Shown: positions 7,658 through 17,825, counted from the first letter of the stretch. The stretch is 56,556 nt of DNA from Segatella cerevisiae (GCF_024054555.1 NZ_JAMXLY010000017.1:1-56556), one strand, 5' to 3'. A program made the numbers and translations. The notes: generated from the sequence alone by a model not told the origin.

Positions 7658-8920
7658 TCAGTCTGTAAACTGTTGGATCAGCAGCCAAATATTCAAGATG
7701 GTCACAATGGCCGCAATGGTGTAGAGGAAAATCGTGTTCCACAGCCGATTGGCATATTTCCCCATGACCTTTTTGGAAGACGTCAACCTCACCTGAAGAA
7801 AAACTGTAAAAGGCAACTGGATACTCAAGATCATCTGGGAATAAATCAGGCCTTGAAAAGGATTGGATATGAAGAAAATCATCAGAAGGGCAACACCTAA
7901 AGAAATCAAGATACCAACAACGGAGTGTGTATCATGGGAGTTATAAGACTCCCCGAAAAGCCCGGCGAAAATACTGCCTGCAGCCATTCCACTCGTTATC
8001 GTACTCGAAATACCCGCCAAGAGCAAAGCTATCGCAAAGATATTAGCGGCATTGTTTCCCAATAAAGGTTGTAACATCACTTGTGCCTGGGAGAGTTCTT
8101 CCACATGCTCGCCATGCCCGTAGAAAGTTGAGGCGGCAAGTATGATCATTGAAGAGTTGATAGCCCAACCGACGATCATAGAGAAAAGGGTGTCAAAGAA
8201 TTCATACTTGAGCATGTGCTGAATCCGTGCTTCCCCCTTGGCATTGATTTGGCGGCTCTGGATGATTTCTGAATGCAGGAAGAGATTGTGTGGCATGACG
8301 ACAGCTCCGAGGACACTCATAATGATGAGCAGTGAGCCATGAGGAACAGAAGGAACAAATGTACTGTAGATGGTCGTGCCCCAGTCAATGTGAATCAAGA
8401 AAAGTTCATAGACAAAAGACAAGCCTATCAGAGAGACGAACCCGATGATCACGCGTTCAATCTTCTTATAGGAATTGGTAAAGATCAGAATCAGGACAGC
8501 AGCAGTGATCAGAAGAGCACCCATAGGAATCGGGATGCCAAAGAGCATTTGCAAGGCAATGGCACCTCCCAAGATCTCCGCCAGAGAGGTGGAAATACTT
8601 GCCAATACTGCACTGATAACAATAGGCCGTCCAACCCATTTAGGCGAATATTTCACAGCAGCCTCACTCAGGCACAATCCGGTGACAATTCCCAAATGCG
8701 CGACATTATGCTGCAACGCTATCAGCATAATCGTGGAGAGGGTGACGACCCACAAAAGTACATATCCGTATTCCGAACCTGCAGCAAAATTACTGGCCCA
8801 GTTGCCCGGATCTATGAAGCCTACAGTAACCAGAAGTCCCGGTCCAATGTATTTGAGAATATCCAGACCACCCAGGACATGGGGATGGTTCTTGTTTTGA
8901 AGTTCTTTGATAATATTCAT
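7658..8920 (-). CDS. NRAMP-family Mn/Fe transporter
   Basis: A 420-residue polytopic membrane protein that imports divalent metal (Mn2+ or Fe2+) with protons. The helix-1 metal-binding motif DPGN is at residues 37-40 (GFIDPGNWASNF) and the helix-6 motif MPHNLFLHS at about 208, both intact including the methionine that favours Mn/Fe/Cd over Ca/Mg. About 11 hydrophobic segments follow. Length is normal for bacterial MntH. The ATG at 8920 is the first good start. It lies 215 nt downstream of the glycogen operon on the same strand. No recognisable metal-regulator site (Fur- or MntR-type palindrome) was found upstream. MntH is the usual name, but metal preference is not proven by sequence. Confidence 0.9.
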   Translation of the reverse strand: MNIIKELQNKNHPHVLGGLDILKYIGPGLLVTVGFIDPGNWASNFAAGSEYGYVLLWVVTLSTIMLIALQHNVAHLGIVTGLCLSEAAVKYSPKWVGRPIVISAVLASISTSLAEILGGAIALQMLFGIPIPMGALLITAAVLILIFTNSYKKIERVIIGFVSLIGLSFVYELFLIHIDWGTTIYSTFVPSVPHGSLLIIMSVLGAVVMPHNLFLHSEIIQSRQINAKGEARIQHMLKYEFFDTLFSMIVGWAINSSMIILAASTFYGHGEHVEELSQAQVMLQPLLGNNAANIFAIALLLAGISSTITSGMAAGSIFAGLFGESYNSHDTHSVVGILISLGVALLMIFFISNPFQGLIYSQMILSIQLPFTVFLQVRLTSSKKVMGKYANRLWNTIFLYTIAAIVTILNIWLLIQQFTD

Positions 8921-9135
8921 CCTGTCAAAATCAGATATGGTTCAGGTCTTCCGCCAACACGTCCCGTCTATTCCTGCCCCTTTAATTGGAAAGAGTGAAG
9001 AAGTCAATTCTTGATAAGATTTTCAAATATGCCTCCCGGACTCAACAGTCTTATGGGGATATTGAGAATTTCCATCACCTCCCGGTCTGCCCTATCCGGT
9101 TTTTCAGACAACCAAGGGCGCACATTAAGTAACGT

Positions 9136-10578
9136 TTATTTCGGGCTCTTTCCAAGGTCAGATGATACGATATTGGCATCCACGTTCGTATCTTTTATCC
9201 CTTCCCCGCCTTCTTTCTCAGTAAGTTTTGCAACTAACTCCTGTTCTTTTTCAAACTTTTCCCTCATCTTGTTCAAGGCAGTCTGAGTCTTTTCTATCTG
9301 GGCATGGAGACGGGTGATTTCCGTATCTTTTGCCCCAATCTCATCCCCTTGATTCTTCATAGTCGTCAACATACCCTCAAGTTGCTCATTGTCAATTTCT
9401 TCAGGATAGAGGTTATCTACCCGGTTGATAAAATCACCCAGGATGTTCATGTAGTTTGTAAACGCGTCAAACGGACTGTTATAGATTCCCCTGTCCAGGC
9501 CGACATTACTAGGTTTGGTCGTCATAAACCGGAAATTATTGCTGGCCTGCAGATAGTTCCAGTCTTGATTGATTCTGGGGTCATTGGCTATGCGGACGCG
9601 GTCAGCCACACTATAGAGTTTGTTGAAAGCTTCCCTCTGCATCGGGTTTCCCAGCCAAGGACTGACATCCCTCTCCTCATCTATCCAACTCAAGGTATCA
9701 GGAACATCCAGGACATCGACACTTTCCTCCTTTGAGAAGATGTCGGAAGGTGTGGAGAATGTAATATTCTGCTTTCTGGCAAACTCCGGCAAAGCTTTGA
9801 AGAAGTCAAGGATATGACAGGAAAGCGGTTGTGAAATCCCCAAGGCAGAGAGTTCCATAAAGATATTGATGATCCGTTCCTTCTCAGGAAAAGCGGCAAT
9901 CTTATTGATATACTGGTCAGCAAATAAAGGATAGCCACTCCATGTACGGTCATTGAAACGCAGTGAAATATCGTCACTCAGATTAATGTCACGCAACAGC
10001 AATTTCAAATCAGGAGCCAGAGCACAACGATAGACATAGTGAGGACTCTTCCATCCCAGTACATGCTTGGCACCTTCTGTCAGCATGCCATCAAAACCCA
10101 TATTCGCAGCCAGTTCCCCGATGTCGTCACTATATATAAGGGAGGAATTGCGGAGCACCTTCGGTTTGTTCCCGAAGTATTCCTGGATAATTCCCATCTG
10201 CTTAGTGACGTCAGCCTTGAAACTCTCTTTATTCGCCAGTGAAGAAAGGCCATGGGAATAAGGTTCGGCAAGAAACTCCACACAACCTGTACTGTTCAGT
10301 TCCTGCAGTTTCTCCAAGACCTGAGGCGCATGCACCTCCAGTTGTTCTATGCCGACACCGCTCAGGGAGAAGGCAACCTTGAAATAGCCGTCGTTCTCCT
10401 TGATCATCTGCAATAAAGCGTCCAAGGCAGGCATATAACTGTTCTTGGCGATATTCGTAATCGTCTGCTCGTTGGCAAAATCATTATAATAATAGTGATC
10501 AGTACCAATATCAAAGAAACGATACCGTTTCAGATGAATGATCTGATGTATTTCGAAATATAAACAAATCGTTTTCAT
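9136..10578 (-). CDS. GH57 alpha-glucan hydrolase
   Basis: A 480-residue cytosolic enzyme of glycoside hydrolase family 57 that should cleave alpha-1,4-glucans. Visible GH57 regions: YFEIHQIIHLKRYRFF (residues 8-23; the usual HQP is HQI here), GCVEFLAEPYSHGLSSL (about 98-114), MLTEGA with the probable nucleophile Glu168, and LSDDISLRF with the probable acid Asp202/203. After about residue 395 a charged coiled coil follows (QLEGMLTTMKNQGDEIGAKD onward). The frame extends upstream into the preceding gene, but the ATG at 10578 (MKTICLYF) matches family N-termini and leaves a 38-nt gap. It is the last gene of the operon with a glycosyltransferase and a debranching enzyme, so glycogen turnover is the likely role. 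No signal peptide. Confidence 0.9.
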   Translation of the reverse strand: MKTICLYFEIHQIIHLKRYRFFDIGTDHYYYNDFANEQTITNIAKNSYMPALDALLQMIKENDGYFKVAFSLSGVGIEQLEVHAPQVLEKLQELNSTGCVEFLAEPYSHGLSSLANKESFKADVTKQMGIIQEYFGNKPKVLRNSSLIYSDDIGELAANMGFDGMLTEGAKHVLGWKSPHYVYRCALAPDLKLLLRDINLSDDISLRFNDRTWSGYPLFADQYINKIAAFPEKERIINIFMELSALGISQPLSCHILDFFKALPEFARKQNITFSTPSDIFSKEESVDVLDVPDTLSWIDEERDVSPWLGNPMQREAFNKLYSVADRVRIANDPRINQDWNYLQASNNFRFMTTKPSNVGLDRGIYNSPFDAFTNYMNILGDFINRVDNLYPEEIDNEQLEGMLTTMKNQGDEIGAKDTEITRLHAQIEKTQTALNKMREKFEKEQELVAKLTEKEGGEGIKDTNVDANIVSSDLGKSPK

Positions 10579-10616
10579 ATTATTGCTTTTTAGGATTAGT
10601 CTTATCAATCGACGGC

Positions 10617-11885
10617 CTATTTCCAGCCTAATGTCCTCATATAGAGTTCTCTGATCCAAGTACCCACTTTCTCCCATGTGATACCCGCAACTTCCCTCAT
10701 CCCTTCTTCGGAAAGATACTGGAACAAACTTTCATTGTGGCAGATGGAATAGATGGCATCTGCCATGGCGTGGATATCCCAATAATCGACCTTAATGCAG
10801 TTCTGGAGAATCTCGGCACAACCGCTCTGTTTGGAGATGATCGTCGGAGTGCCGCATTCCATCGCTTCCAAAGGCGATATTCCGAAAGGCTCACTGACAG
10901 AAGGCATCACATAGACATCTGAATTTTTCAGACATTTGTATACATCATTGCCATGCATGAATCCGGGAAAATGAAATCGGTCTGCTATCCCTCTTTCAGC
11001 TGCCAGATAAATCATATCATCCATCATGTCTCCCGAACCTGCCATGCAAAAACGGATATTGCGGGTACGATGCAACACCATATCCGCCGCTTCCACGAAA
11101 TATTCAGGTCCTTTCTGCATCGTGATCCTGCCCAGGAAAGTCACGATCTTCTCCTTATTGAAATGATTCGGACGGGGAAATGCGGCAGCCTGCGGATTCA
11201 GAGGATAAACGGCATTATGGACAGTAAACACCTTGCGCGGGTCTTGATGGTACTCATTGATGACCGTGTGGCGCGTCAGATCCGACACGCACATAATGCA
11301 ATCAGCGTGATCCATCCCATCCTTCTCGATCCCGTACACTGTAGGATTGACGTGTCCCCGGCTACGGTCGAAGTCTGTAGCATGCACATGGATGCACAAA
11401 GGTTTCCCGCTCACCTGTTTGGCATGGATCCCTGCAGGATAAGTCAACCAGTCATGCGCATGGATAATGTCGAAATCTATCGTGCGGGCCACGACACCTG
11501 CAATGATCGAATAGTTGTTGATCTCATCATTAAGGTTTGCAGGATAACCCCCCGCGAATCCCATACACCCGAGGTCATTCAGAGGCATATAGTTGAAATC
11601 CGCATAGATGTGGTCACGGAACTTGAAATACCAGTCAGGATCCATCAAATTACCTATACGGTCTTTCACTTGGTTGTAGTTGACATTGCGGTAAGCGATC
11701 GGCACGCAATTCATAGCTACGATACGGGAAAAAGAATGGTCCTCATCGCCAAAAGGTCTTGGCAGACAAAGAGTGGTCTCTATGTCTCCCTGAGCGTGCA
11801 GGCCCTCGGTAATTCCATAATTTGCCGTGGCCAGGCCGCCGAACACATGAGGAGGATACTCCCACCCAAACATTAATACTTTCAT
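10617..11885 (-). CDS. GT4-type glycosyltransferase (glycogen synthase-like)
   Basis: A 422-residue GT-B glycosyltransferase. The N-terminus MKVLMFGWEYPPHVFGGLAT has the glycine loop of GT4/GT5 enzymes, and HAHDWLTYPAGI recalls glycogen/starch synthases. In the C-terminal half, VTFLGRITMQKGPEYFVEAA, then EPFGISPLEAMECGTPTI contains the nucleotide-sugar E-x7-E motif. It would transfer glucose from a nucleotide sugar to a growing alpha-glucan. It is the middle gene, 19 nt after the debranching-enzyme gene and 38 nt before the GH57 gene. This trio is a common arrangement in Bacteroidales. The donor (ADP- or UDP-glucose) cannot be read from the sequence. Confidence 0.9.
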   Translation of the reverse strand: MKVLMFGWEYPPHVFGGLATANYGITEGLHAQGDIETTLCLPRPFGDEDHSFSRIVAMNCVPIAYRNVNYNQVKDRIGNLMDPDWYFKFRDHIYADFNYMPLNDLGCMGFAGGYPANLNDEINNYSIIAGVVARTIDFDIIHAHDWLTYPAGIHAKQVSGKPLCIHVHATDFDRSRGHVNPTVYGIEKDGMDHADCIMCVSDLTRHTVINEYHQDPRKVFTVHNAVYPLNPQAAAFPRPNHFNKEKIVTFLGRITMQKGPEYFVEAADMVLHRTRNIRFCMAGSGDMMDDMIYLAAERGIADRFHFPGFMHGNDVYKCLKNSDVYVMPSVSEPFGISPLEAMECGTPTIISKQSGCAEILQNCIKVDYWDIHAMADAIYSICHNESLFQYLSEEGMREVAGITWEKVGTWIRELYMRTLGWK

Positions 11886-11904
11886 TTTGATCCCCCTTCT
11901 TTAC

Positions 11905-13863
11905 TTACTTTTGGTCTGATTGATTATTTGCCTGTTCGAGGAGTTCAAGTGCTCGCAGGATTTCTCCTACATTCACGGCAAAGGAAATGGCGCCGCGACC
12001 TGAGAAAGGCGGATTGCCGTCAAAGAATTCGCAGATCGTGCCGATGCAGTGTGTGGACATCTCATCTTCGTACCCGACCATGAGACGTTCCAGAAAACTC
12101 AATCGGCTGCGCTTATAGAGTTTGATGCAGGCTTCGATATAGAAACCTTCCAACCAAGGCCAGGCTGTACCTTGATGATAGGCATAGTCGCGTTGGTTTT
12201 GCGGGCCTACATAGATAGGGTTATAACCGTCACTTCTCGGAGACAGAGAGCGCAGTCCTTTAGAAGTCAACAACTCGCGGGTACAGTAGTCCAGTACGGT
12301 TCTCTTCTGCTCTTGGGACAAAGGCGAATAGTCCAATGCAACTGCAAAGATCATATTTGGACGGACACTCCAATCGGGTGTCTCTTCATCTACAAAATCG
12401 AAAAGATAGCCCCATTTGTTGACAAAAGTTTTCAGGAAACTTGTCTTTACTTGTTCTGCTTTCAGCCTCAACTTTTCCGCGAAAGCCCGGTCCCCGGCAG
12501 AATCAGCCAGTTCAAAGCCGAAACAGAGCGCATTGTACCATAAAGCATTGAACTCTACGATATAACCCGTCCGAGGGACTACAGGTCTGCCGTTAGCCGT
12601 AGAATTCATCCACGTCATTGCCTCGTCCTTACCTTCCGTGAACAGCAGTCCGTTGTCTCTGAGTTGCATATTCGGATGCTGGTCATTGACGATGAATTTA
12701 AGAATATCATCCAGGAGTTTGCCATACATCTTCACGCACTTCTCTTTACCGGCCTCCTTGGCATACTGCTGTATAGCCCAAACACACCATAGAGGGACAT
12801 CGGGTTTGTCGAGCTCGTAAATCTTCTTCGTTATCGGCTGATGGTTCATAAACTCCTCCAAAGCTGTCCCGGCCGTCTTCATGATGAGTTCGAAATAATC
12901 ATACTCTTCTATGGAAAGGGTCAGCCCGGGCAATGCAATGAAAGTGTCACGCGCCCGGCATTTGAACCAGGGATAACCGGCAAGAATATAGCGGTCATCA
13001 TTATCCGCATGAATATGAAACTGGTGGGCAGCGTCTACGAGGCAATGGAAGAAATTGTTTCGGGGCACCCGCTTGTCAATTTCTTTCTCACACAGTGCCT
13101 CCAAACTCTCGGTTTGACTTTCACTCGTCGAGGCAGCAAAGACAATGCTCTCTCCCTTCTTAATGCCCATCTCGAAATAGCCCGGCACATACAAGTCCTC
13201 GTCAGAAGCATAACCGCGCTCCTGCTCTTTCGGGTATTCCAGTCCCCTGTACCAATCCGGTTGGAAATGGAAGGTATTGCCTTTGGAGAACTGCATATAC
13301 AAATCAGGATAACCCGCATACATACAAGTTTTGATTCCTTTTTCCACTTCTGAATAATCCCGGCTGGCAACACTGTTTTCATGCGTAAACTGTTTGACGC
13401 TGCGAAAAGCCAGGAAAGGCCGGAATTGGAGAATGGTATCAGAATGTGCATCTACCAGCGTATAGCGGATCAATATGCGGTTTTCATAGTGTTGGAACAC
13501 CGTCTCCTTTTTGAGAATGACACCGCCGACACGATAGATGGTGGCAGGAACTTTGTCACAGTTGTATTCCCGTATATACTTATGGCCATTAGGACTGAAA
13601 TGGTTTCCCTGGTATTTGTGCACTCCAAGATTGAAACGAGCCCCATGCTGGATGACAGACACGTCAAGGGAACTCAGTAAAACATGATTATCATCATCCA
13701 ACTCAGGAACCGGGACAACCAGCAGTCCGTGGTATTTGCGAGTATTGCAATCTACAATCGTAGAACAATAATATGCCCCAGAACGATTAGTACCCAAAAT
13801 CTCTTTCTGCAAGGATTCCTGTAGATTAGACATCAAAGCATGCTCGAATTTAAGATAACTCAT
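11905..13863 (-). CDS. glycogen debranching enzyme (amylo-alpha-1,6-glucosidase)
   Basis: A 652-residue cytosolic protein. The N-terminal beta domain contains EILGTNRSGAYYCSTIVDCN and TRKYHGLLVV, the hallmark of bacterial/archaeal GDE (GH133-type). The C-terminal (alpha/alpha)6 catalytic domain has AGYPWFKCRARDTFIALPG (about residues 315-333, containing the conserved Arg-Asp), WMNSTANGRPVVPRTGY, and QGTAWPWLEGFY near residue 590. It should remove alpha-1,6 branches from glycogen as the first enzyme of the operon. A near-consensus promoter at 13950-13981 lies about 85 nt upstream. The product works together with the following glycosyltransferase and GH57 hydrolase in making or mobilising storage glucan. 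Confidence 0.93.
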   Translation of the reverse strand: MSYLKFEHALMSNLQESLQKEILGTNRSGAYYCSTIVDCNTRKYHGLLVVPVPELDDDNHVLLSSLDVSVIQHGARFNLGVHKYQGNHFSPNGHKYIREYNCDKVPATIYRVGGVILKKETVFQHYENRILIRYTLVDAHSDTILQFRPFLAFRSVKQFTHENSVASRDYSEVEKGIKTCMYAGYPDLYMQFSKGNTFHFQPDWYRGLEYPKEQERGYASDEDLYVPGYFEMGIKKGESIVFAASTSESQTESLEALCEKEIDKRVPRNNFFHCLVDAAHQFHIHADNDDRYILAGYPWFKCRARDTFIALPGLTLSIEEYDYFELIMKTAGTALEEFMNHQPITKKIYELDKPDVPLWCVWAIQQYAKEAGKEKCVKMYGKLLDDILKFIVNDQHPNMQLRDNGLLFTEGKDEAMTWMNSTANGRPVVPRTGYIVEFNALWYNALCFGFELADSAGDRAFAEKLRLKAEQVKTSFLKTFVNKWGYLFDFVDEETPDWSVRPNMIFAVALDYSPLSQEQKRTVLDYCTRELLTSKGLRSLSPRSDGYNPIYVGPQNQRDYAYHQGTAWPWLEGFYIEACIKLYKRSRLSFLERLMVGYEDEMSTHCIGTICEFFDGNPPFSGRGAISFAVNVGEILRALELLEQANNQSDQK

Positions 13864-13949
13864 AGGTCTGAATTAAGGTTGATAATTAATGCCAAATCGA
13901 ATAAGTGCTTTCCGGAAGAGAGGTCTTAGAGAGATCACCTATTGCACTT

Positions 13950-13981
13950 CAAAGTTAATAAAATAGATTGGATGACCCAAA
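13950..13981 (-). promoter_or_regulatory. sigma-ABfr promoter of the glycogen operon
   Basis: On the minus strand TTTG (13978-13981), spacer 20 nt, TAACTTTG (13950-13957). Both elements match consensus. Predicted start near 13945, leader about 82 nt. Confidence 0.8.
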
Positions 13982-14072
13982 TTATTATTCTGTTTTTTGT
14001 TCAAGATAATAGGATTACATACTAAATCATATAATTATAATAAAAAGAATAGCAAATTTGACCAATTTTATG

Positions 14073-14080
14073 TACTTTTG
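14073..14080 (+). promoter_or_regulatory. -7 box for the Crp/Fnr regulator
   Basis: TACTTTTG fits TAnnTTTG. Predicted start near 14085, leader about 78 nt. The upstream TTTG is at a wrong distance (12 nt), so the promoter may need an activator. It diverges from the glycogen promoter about 90 bp away. Confidence 0.5.
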
Positions 14081-14162
14081 CAACAAAAGGCAATCTGACT
14101 TTAAGATATTAATGTACTTAAAAGGTCTTCAAGCAGATAATTGATCATTACTCTTTACAAGT

Positions 14163-14864
14163 ATGGTATCCAAGACTGACATTACTATAGAGAAAACGGC
14201 ACGGCGGATCGCCGCCTTATGGAAATCTATGACTGACACAGAGTATCAAGAGTTACTCGACCATCTCTGCATCCGTCAATACAAGCCGAAAGAGACGATC
14301 TACAAGGATTTTGAGAGTCCAGTGGATGTCATGTGCCTGATGCAGGGTAAAGTCAAAGTCCTGAAAGACGGCATAGGGGGAAGAAAGCAGATCGTCAGGG
14401 TCATCAAACCCATAGAATTCTTCAGTTATAGAGCCGCCTTTGCCCATGAAGACTACAAGACCTCAGCCATATCCTTTGAAAGTTGTACCATCGCCCTCAT
14501 CCCTGTGGAATTGGTGAAGAAATTCATGGAAGAAAACTTTGAGATCTGCCGTTATTTCATCCAAAGGCTTGCCAAAGAATTGGGCATATCTGATGACCGA
14601 ACGGTCAACCTGACTCAAAAACACATCCGCGGTAGACTTGCAGAGACTCTTCTCTTCCTGAAAAACCGTTATGGCATCAAGGAGGACGGCTCTACAAACA
14701 TTTTCCTCTGCAGGGAAGACTTGGCCAATCTCTCGAATATGACAACGAGCAATGCCATCCGGACTTTGTCTGCATTCGCGAACGAAGGTCTAATAGCAGT
14801 GGACGGACGGAAAATAAAAATCCTCAAAGAGAAGACGTTGAAAGAAATCTCCCAAACAGAATAA
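14163..14864 (+). CDS. Crp/Fnr-family transcription regulator
   Basis: A 233-residue protein. Residues about 30-130 form a cyclic-nucleotide-binding-like beta roll (KPKETIYKDFESPVDVMCLMQGKVKVL). A long dimer helix follows (about 130-150), then a winged helix from about 160 with HIRGRLAETLLFL, a recognition segment REDLANLSNMTTSNAIRTLS, and wing residues GLIAVDGRKIKIL. The canonical cAMP-phosphate-binding RxAxV sequence is not present, so the effector is unknown. There are no cysteines arranged as in Fnr. The gene is divergent from the glycogen operon across a 299-bp gap, which makes that operon a possible target (inference only). No clear Crp-type palindrome was recognised in the gap. Confidence 0.9.
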   Translation: MVSKTDITIEKTARRIAALWKSMTDTEYQELLDHLCIRQYKPKETIYKDFESPVDVMCLMQGKVKVLKDGIGGRKQIVRVIKPIEFFSYRAAFAHEDYKTSAISFESCTIALIPVELVKKFMEENFEICRYFIQRLAKELGISDDRTVNLTQKHIRGRLAETLLFLKNRYGIKEDGSTNIFLCREDLANLSNMTTSNAIRTLSAFANEGLIAVDGRKIKILKEKTLKEISQTE

Positions 14865-14907
14865 GTTGCTCTTTCGGGCAAAGAACGCTCTTTTTAATTT
14901 CTGAGGA

Positions 14908-15858
14908 TCATTTTGCCTCATCGGCAAAGAGTTTCTTAATCACCTCTACTTTTTCATTGACCGGCAGAAGCCCGTCAATCCAATGAATCGTAAAGCCTCG
15001 TCTCTCCATTCCTCTGAACCATGTCATCTGACGCTTGGCAAACTGATGAATGGCAATTTCCAATTGTCTGAACATTTCGTCATAGGTGAGTTTGCCGATG
15101 ACAAATTCCGTAATATATTTGTATTCAAGGCCATAATAGATCAAGTCATCCGCTGCTATACCACTGTCCAACAGTCCTTTGATCTCATCCACCATCCCAT
15201 GCTCCAGGCGTTCCTTCAATCTCCCGGTAATCCTTGCCCTACGTACATCTCTATCAACACGAATGCCGACAATCAAAGACTTGATATCCGGGAAATCCCT
15301 CTCCTCGGCCGGATACTCCAGTGAATAAGATTCGATTTCAATCGCCCTAATAGCACGCTGGCAAGAGTCGACATCAGTCTGATTATGCATCGCACTCCCC
15401 GCCCTGTCTTTCAGGTCTTCAAGAATCTTCGTCAGTTCCGGCAAAGACTTCTCTTTCAACTGCTCCCTCAGTTCCGGATTTTGAGGAACGGTTGACAAGC
15501 GGTATCTTTTGAGGATAGATTCAATATATAGTCCTGTCCCTCCACAGAGAACAGGCAAGTGTCCATTGCCGCGTATTTTCCGATAGGCCTCCAGGAAGTC
15601 CTGTTGATAACGGTAAAGGTTATACTTTGTTCCAGGGGCACAGATATCTATCAGATAATAAGGTACGACATGTCCGTTTATACAATAGTCAGCCAAGTCT
15701 TTCCCGGTCCCTATATCCATTCCCCGATACACCTGGCGACTGTCGGCGCTGATGATCTCACCCCCCATCGCATCAGCCAAGGCAACAGCCAAAGCTGTTT
15801 TTCCGGTGGCGGTAGGCCCCAGAATCGTAATCATATCAGGTCTTTTAGAACAACTCAT
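14908..15858 (-). CDS. miaA: tRNA dimethylallyltransferase
   Basis: MiaA adds a dimethylallyl group to A37 of tRNAs that read UNN codons. The P-loop GPTATGKT comes about eight residues after the start MSCSKRPDMITIL, followed by DSRQVYRGMDIGTGKD, PVLCGGTGLYIESIL and the C-terminal QFAKRQMTWFRG, all MiaA landmarks. The frame continues upstream to a GTG at 15894, but that extension is made of the gapA terminator hairpin (15879-15902), so I place the start at the ATG of 15858. The ATG at 15834 (MITILGPTATGKT) is a possible alternative. About 316 residues, normal for the family. No promoter box is seen, so expression may depend on read-through from gapA. Confidence 0.9.
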   Translation of the reverse strand: MSCSKRPDMITILGPTATGKTALAVALADAMGGEIISADSRQVYRGMDIGTGKDLADYCINGHVVPYYLIDICAPGTKYNLYRYQQDFLEAYRKIRGNGHLPVLCGGTGLYIESILKRYRLSTVPQNPELREQLKEKSLPELTKILEDLKDRAGSAMHNQTDVDSCQRAIRAIEIESYSLEYPAEERDFPDIKSLIVGIRVDRDVRRARITGRLKERLEHGMVDEIKGLLDSGIAADDLIYYGLEYKYITEFVIGKLTYDEMFRQLEIAIHQFAKRQMTWFRGMERRGFTIHWIDGLLPVNEKVEVIKKLFADEAK

Positions 15859-15873
15859 AGAAAGCAGATAATG

Positions 15874-15902
15874 AAAAAGCCGTTCAGCAAACACTGAACG
15901 GC
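15874..15902 (-). terminator. gapA terminator
   Basis: On the minus strand a perfect 9-bp stem (15894-15902 with 15879-15887, GCCGTTCAG type arms) with a 6-nt loop is followed by five Us (15874-15878). It begins 25 nt after the gapA stop codon. Confidence 0.9.
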
Positions 15903-15926
15903 CCTTTTATGTAACTTATTAAAAAA

Positions 15927-16985
<1,059 letters not shown>

Positions 16986-17147
16986 TTAAATAATATCCTA
17001 ATCACATTGTCTTTTACACTCACCAGAACAAAAGCCCGACTTTACGCCCGCAGATCGTCTGTTTGGATTTTCCGCGCCTGTCTCTTGCTTCTTGCAAAAT
17101 TCCAGGTTTCAGACCGCTTTGTCCAAGCTTTCTTCCTTTTTCATTCG

Positions 17148-17155
17148 CAAAGATA
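17148..17155 (-). promoter_or_regulatory. -7 box for gapA
   Basis: TATCTTTG on the minus strand. It is the only TAnnTTTG between the gene and its divergent neighbour, and would give a leader of about 180 nt. No clear TTTG lies 20 nt upstream. Confidence 0.55.
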
Positions 17156-17167
17156 CAAAATTTTTTC

Positions 17168-17175
17168 TATATTTG
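17168..17175 (+). promoter_or_regulatory. -7 box for mscL
   Basis: TATATTTG, with an imperfect upstream element (TTCG) 20 nt before it at 17144-17147. Predicted leader about 136 nt. Only 12 bp separate this box from the gapA -7 box on the other strand, so the two promoters overlap. Confidence 0.55.
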
Positions 17176-17315
17176 CATCGTATAATTGTATTAAATTATT
17201 TAAAAAAGGTGAGCTTGGGCTTTTGAGTTGCACCATACCTTACAAGAAAGTTACAAGACTGCCACATAGATATTACAAAATGAAAAATATTTATTAATCA
17301 ATAACTAATCATACA

Positions 17316-17750
17316 ATGGGTAAATTTATTCAAGAGTTCAAGCAATTTGCCATTAAAGGCAACGCCATTGACATGGCTGTCGGTGTAATTATCGGTACGG
17401 CCTTCGGCAAAGTGGTATCGTCAATAGTCGAAGACATCATCATGCCGCCTATAGGCTGGTTGATCGGAGGAGTGGATTTCAGCGACCTGAAGGTCACCTT
17501 GCCTACCGTCGTCATCCCGGGCGTAGAACAGCAGATGAAGTCAGCTACGATCAATTACGGAAATTTCATTCAGACAATACTCAACTTCATCATCATCGCC
17601 CTCTGTGTTTTTCTGATGGTCAAGAGCATCAATCACCTGATGAGAAAGAAGCAGGACGAACCGAAGCCGGCTCCTCAACCGTCAAACGAAGAGAAGTTGC
17701 TGTCTGAAATTCGCGATCTGATGAAATCCGATCAGGGTCAGAAAAAATAA
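17316..17750 (+). CDS. mscL: large-conductance mechanosensitive channel
   Basis: A 144-residue inner-membrane protein that opens under membrane tension to release solutes during hypo-osmotic shock. The N-terminal helix FIQEFKQFAIKGNAIDMAVG and pore helix VIIGTAFGKVVSSIVEDIIMPPIG are diagnostic. A periplasmic loop (about 48-75) and second membrane helix (about 78-104) follow, then a cytosolic helix ending SEIRDLMKS. Length is normal. It is alone, with a terminator at 17795-17825 and a promoter overlapping that of gapA. Confidence 0.96.
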   Translation: MGKFIQEFKQFAIKGNAIDMAVGVIIGTAFGKVVSSIVEDIIMPPIGWLIGGVDFSDLKVTLPTVVIPGVEQQMKSATINYGNFIQTILNFIIIALCVFLMVKSINHLMRKKQDEPKPAPQPSNEEKLLSEIRDLMKSDQGQKK

Positions 17751-17794
17751 ATGAGAGAGTGGTCTTTTCTCAAATGGGAAAGGCCTATCAATCG

Positions 17795-17825
17795 AGAAGC
17801 CCGGCATTTGTCATACCGGGCTTCT
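17795..17825 (+). terminator. mscL terminator
   Basis: AGAAGCCCGG (17795-17804) pairs with CCGGGCTTCT (17816-17825) around an 11-nt loop. The following T-run is short (TTCTTCC), so efficiency is uncertain. It lies 45 nt after the mscL stop. Confidence 0.75.

Noticed and set aside
10953..11876. Forward open frame of 307 codons
   Set aside because: Antisense to the GT4-type gene; no motif or start context.
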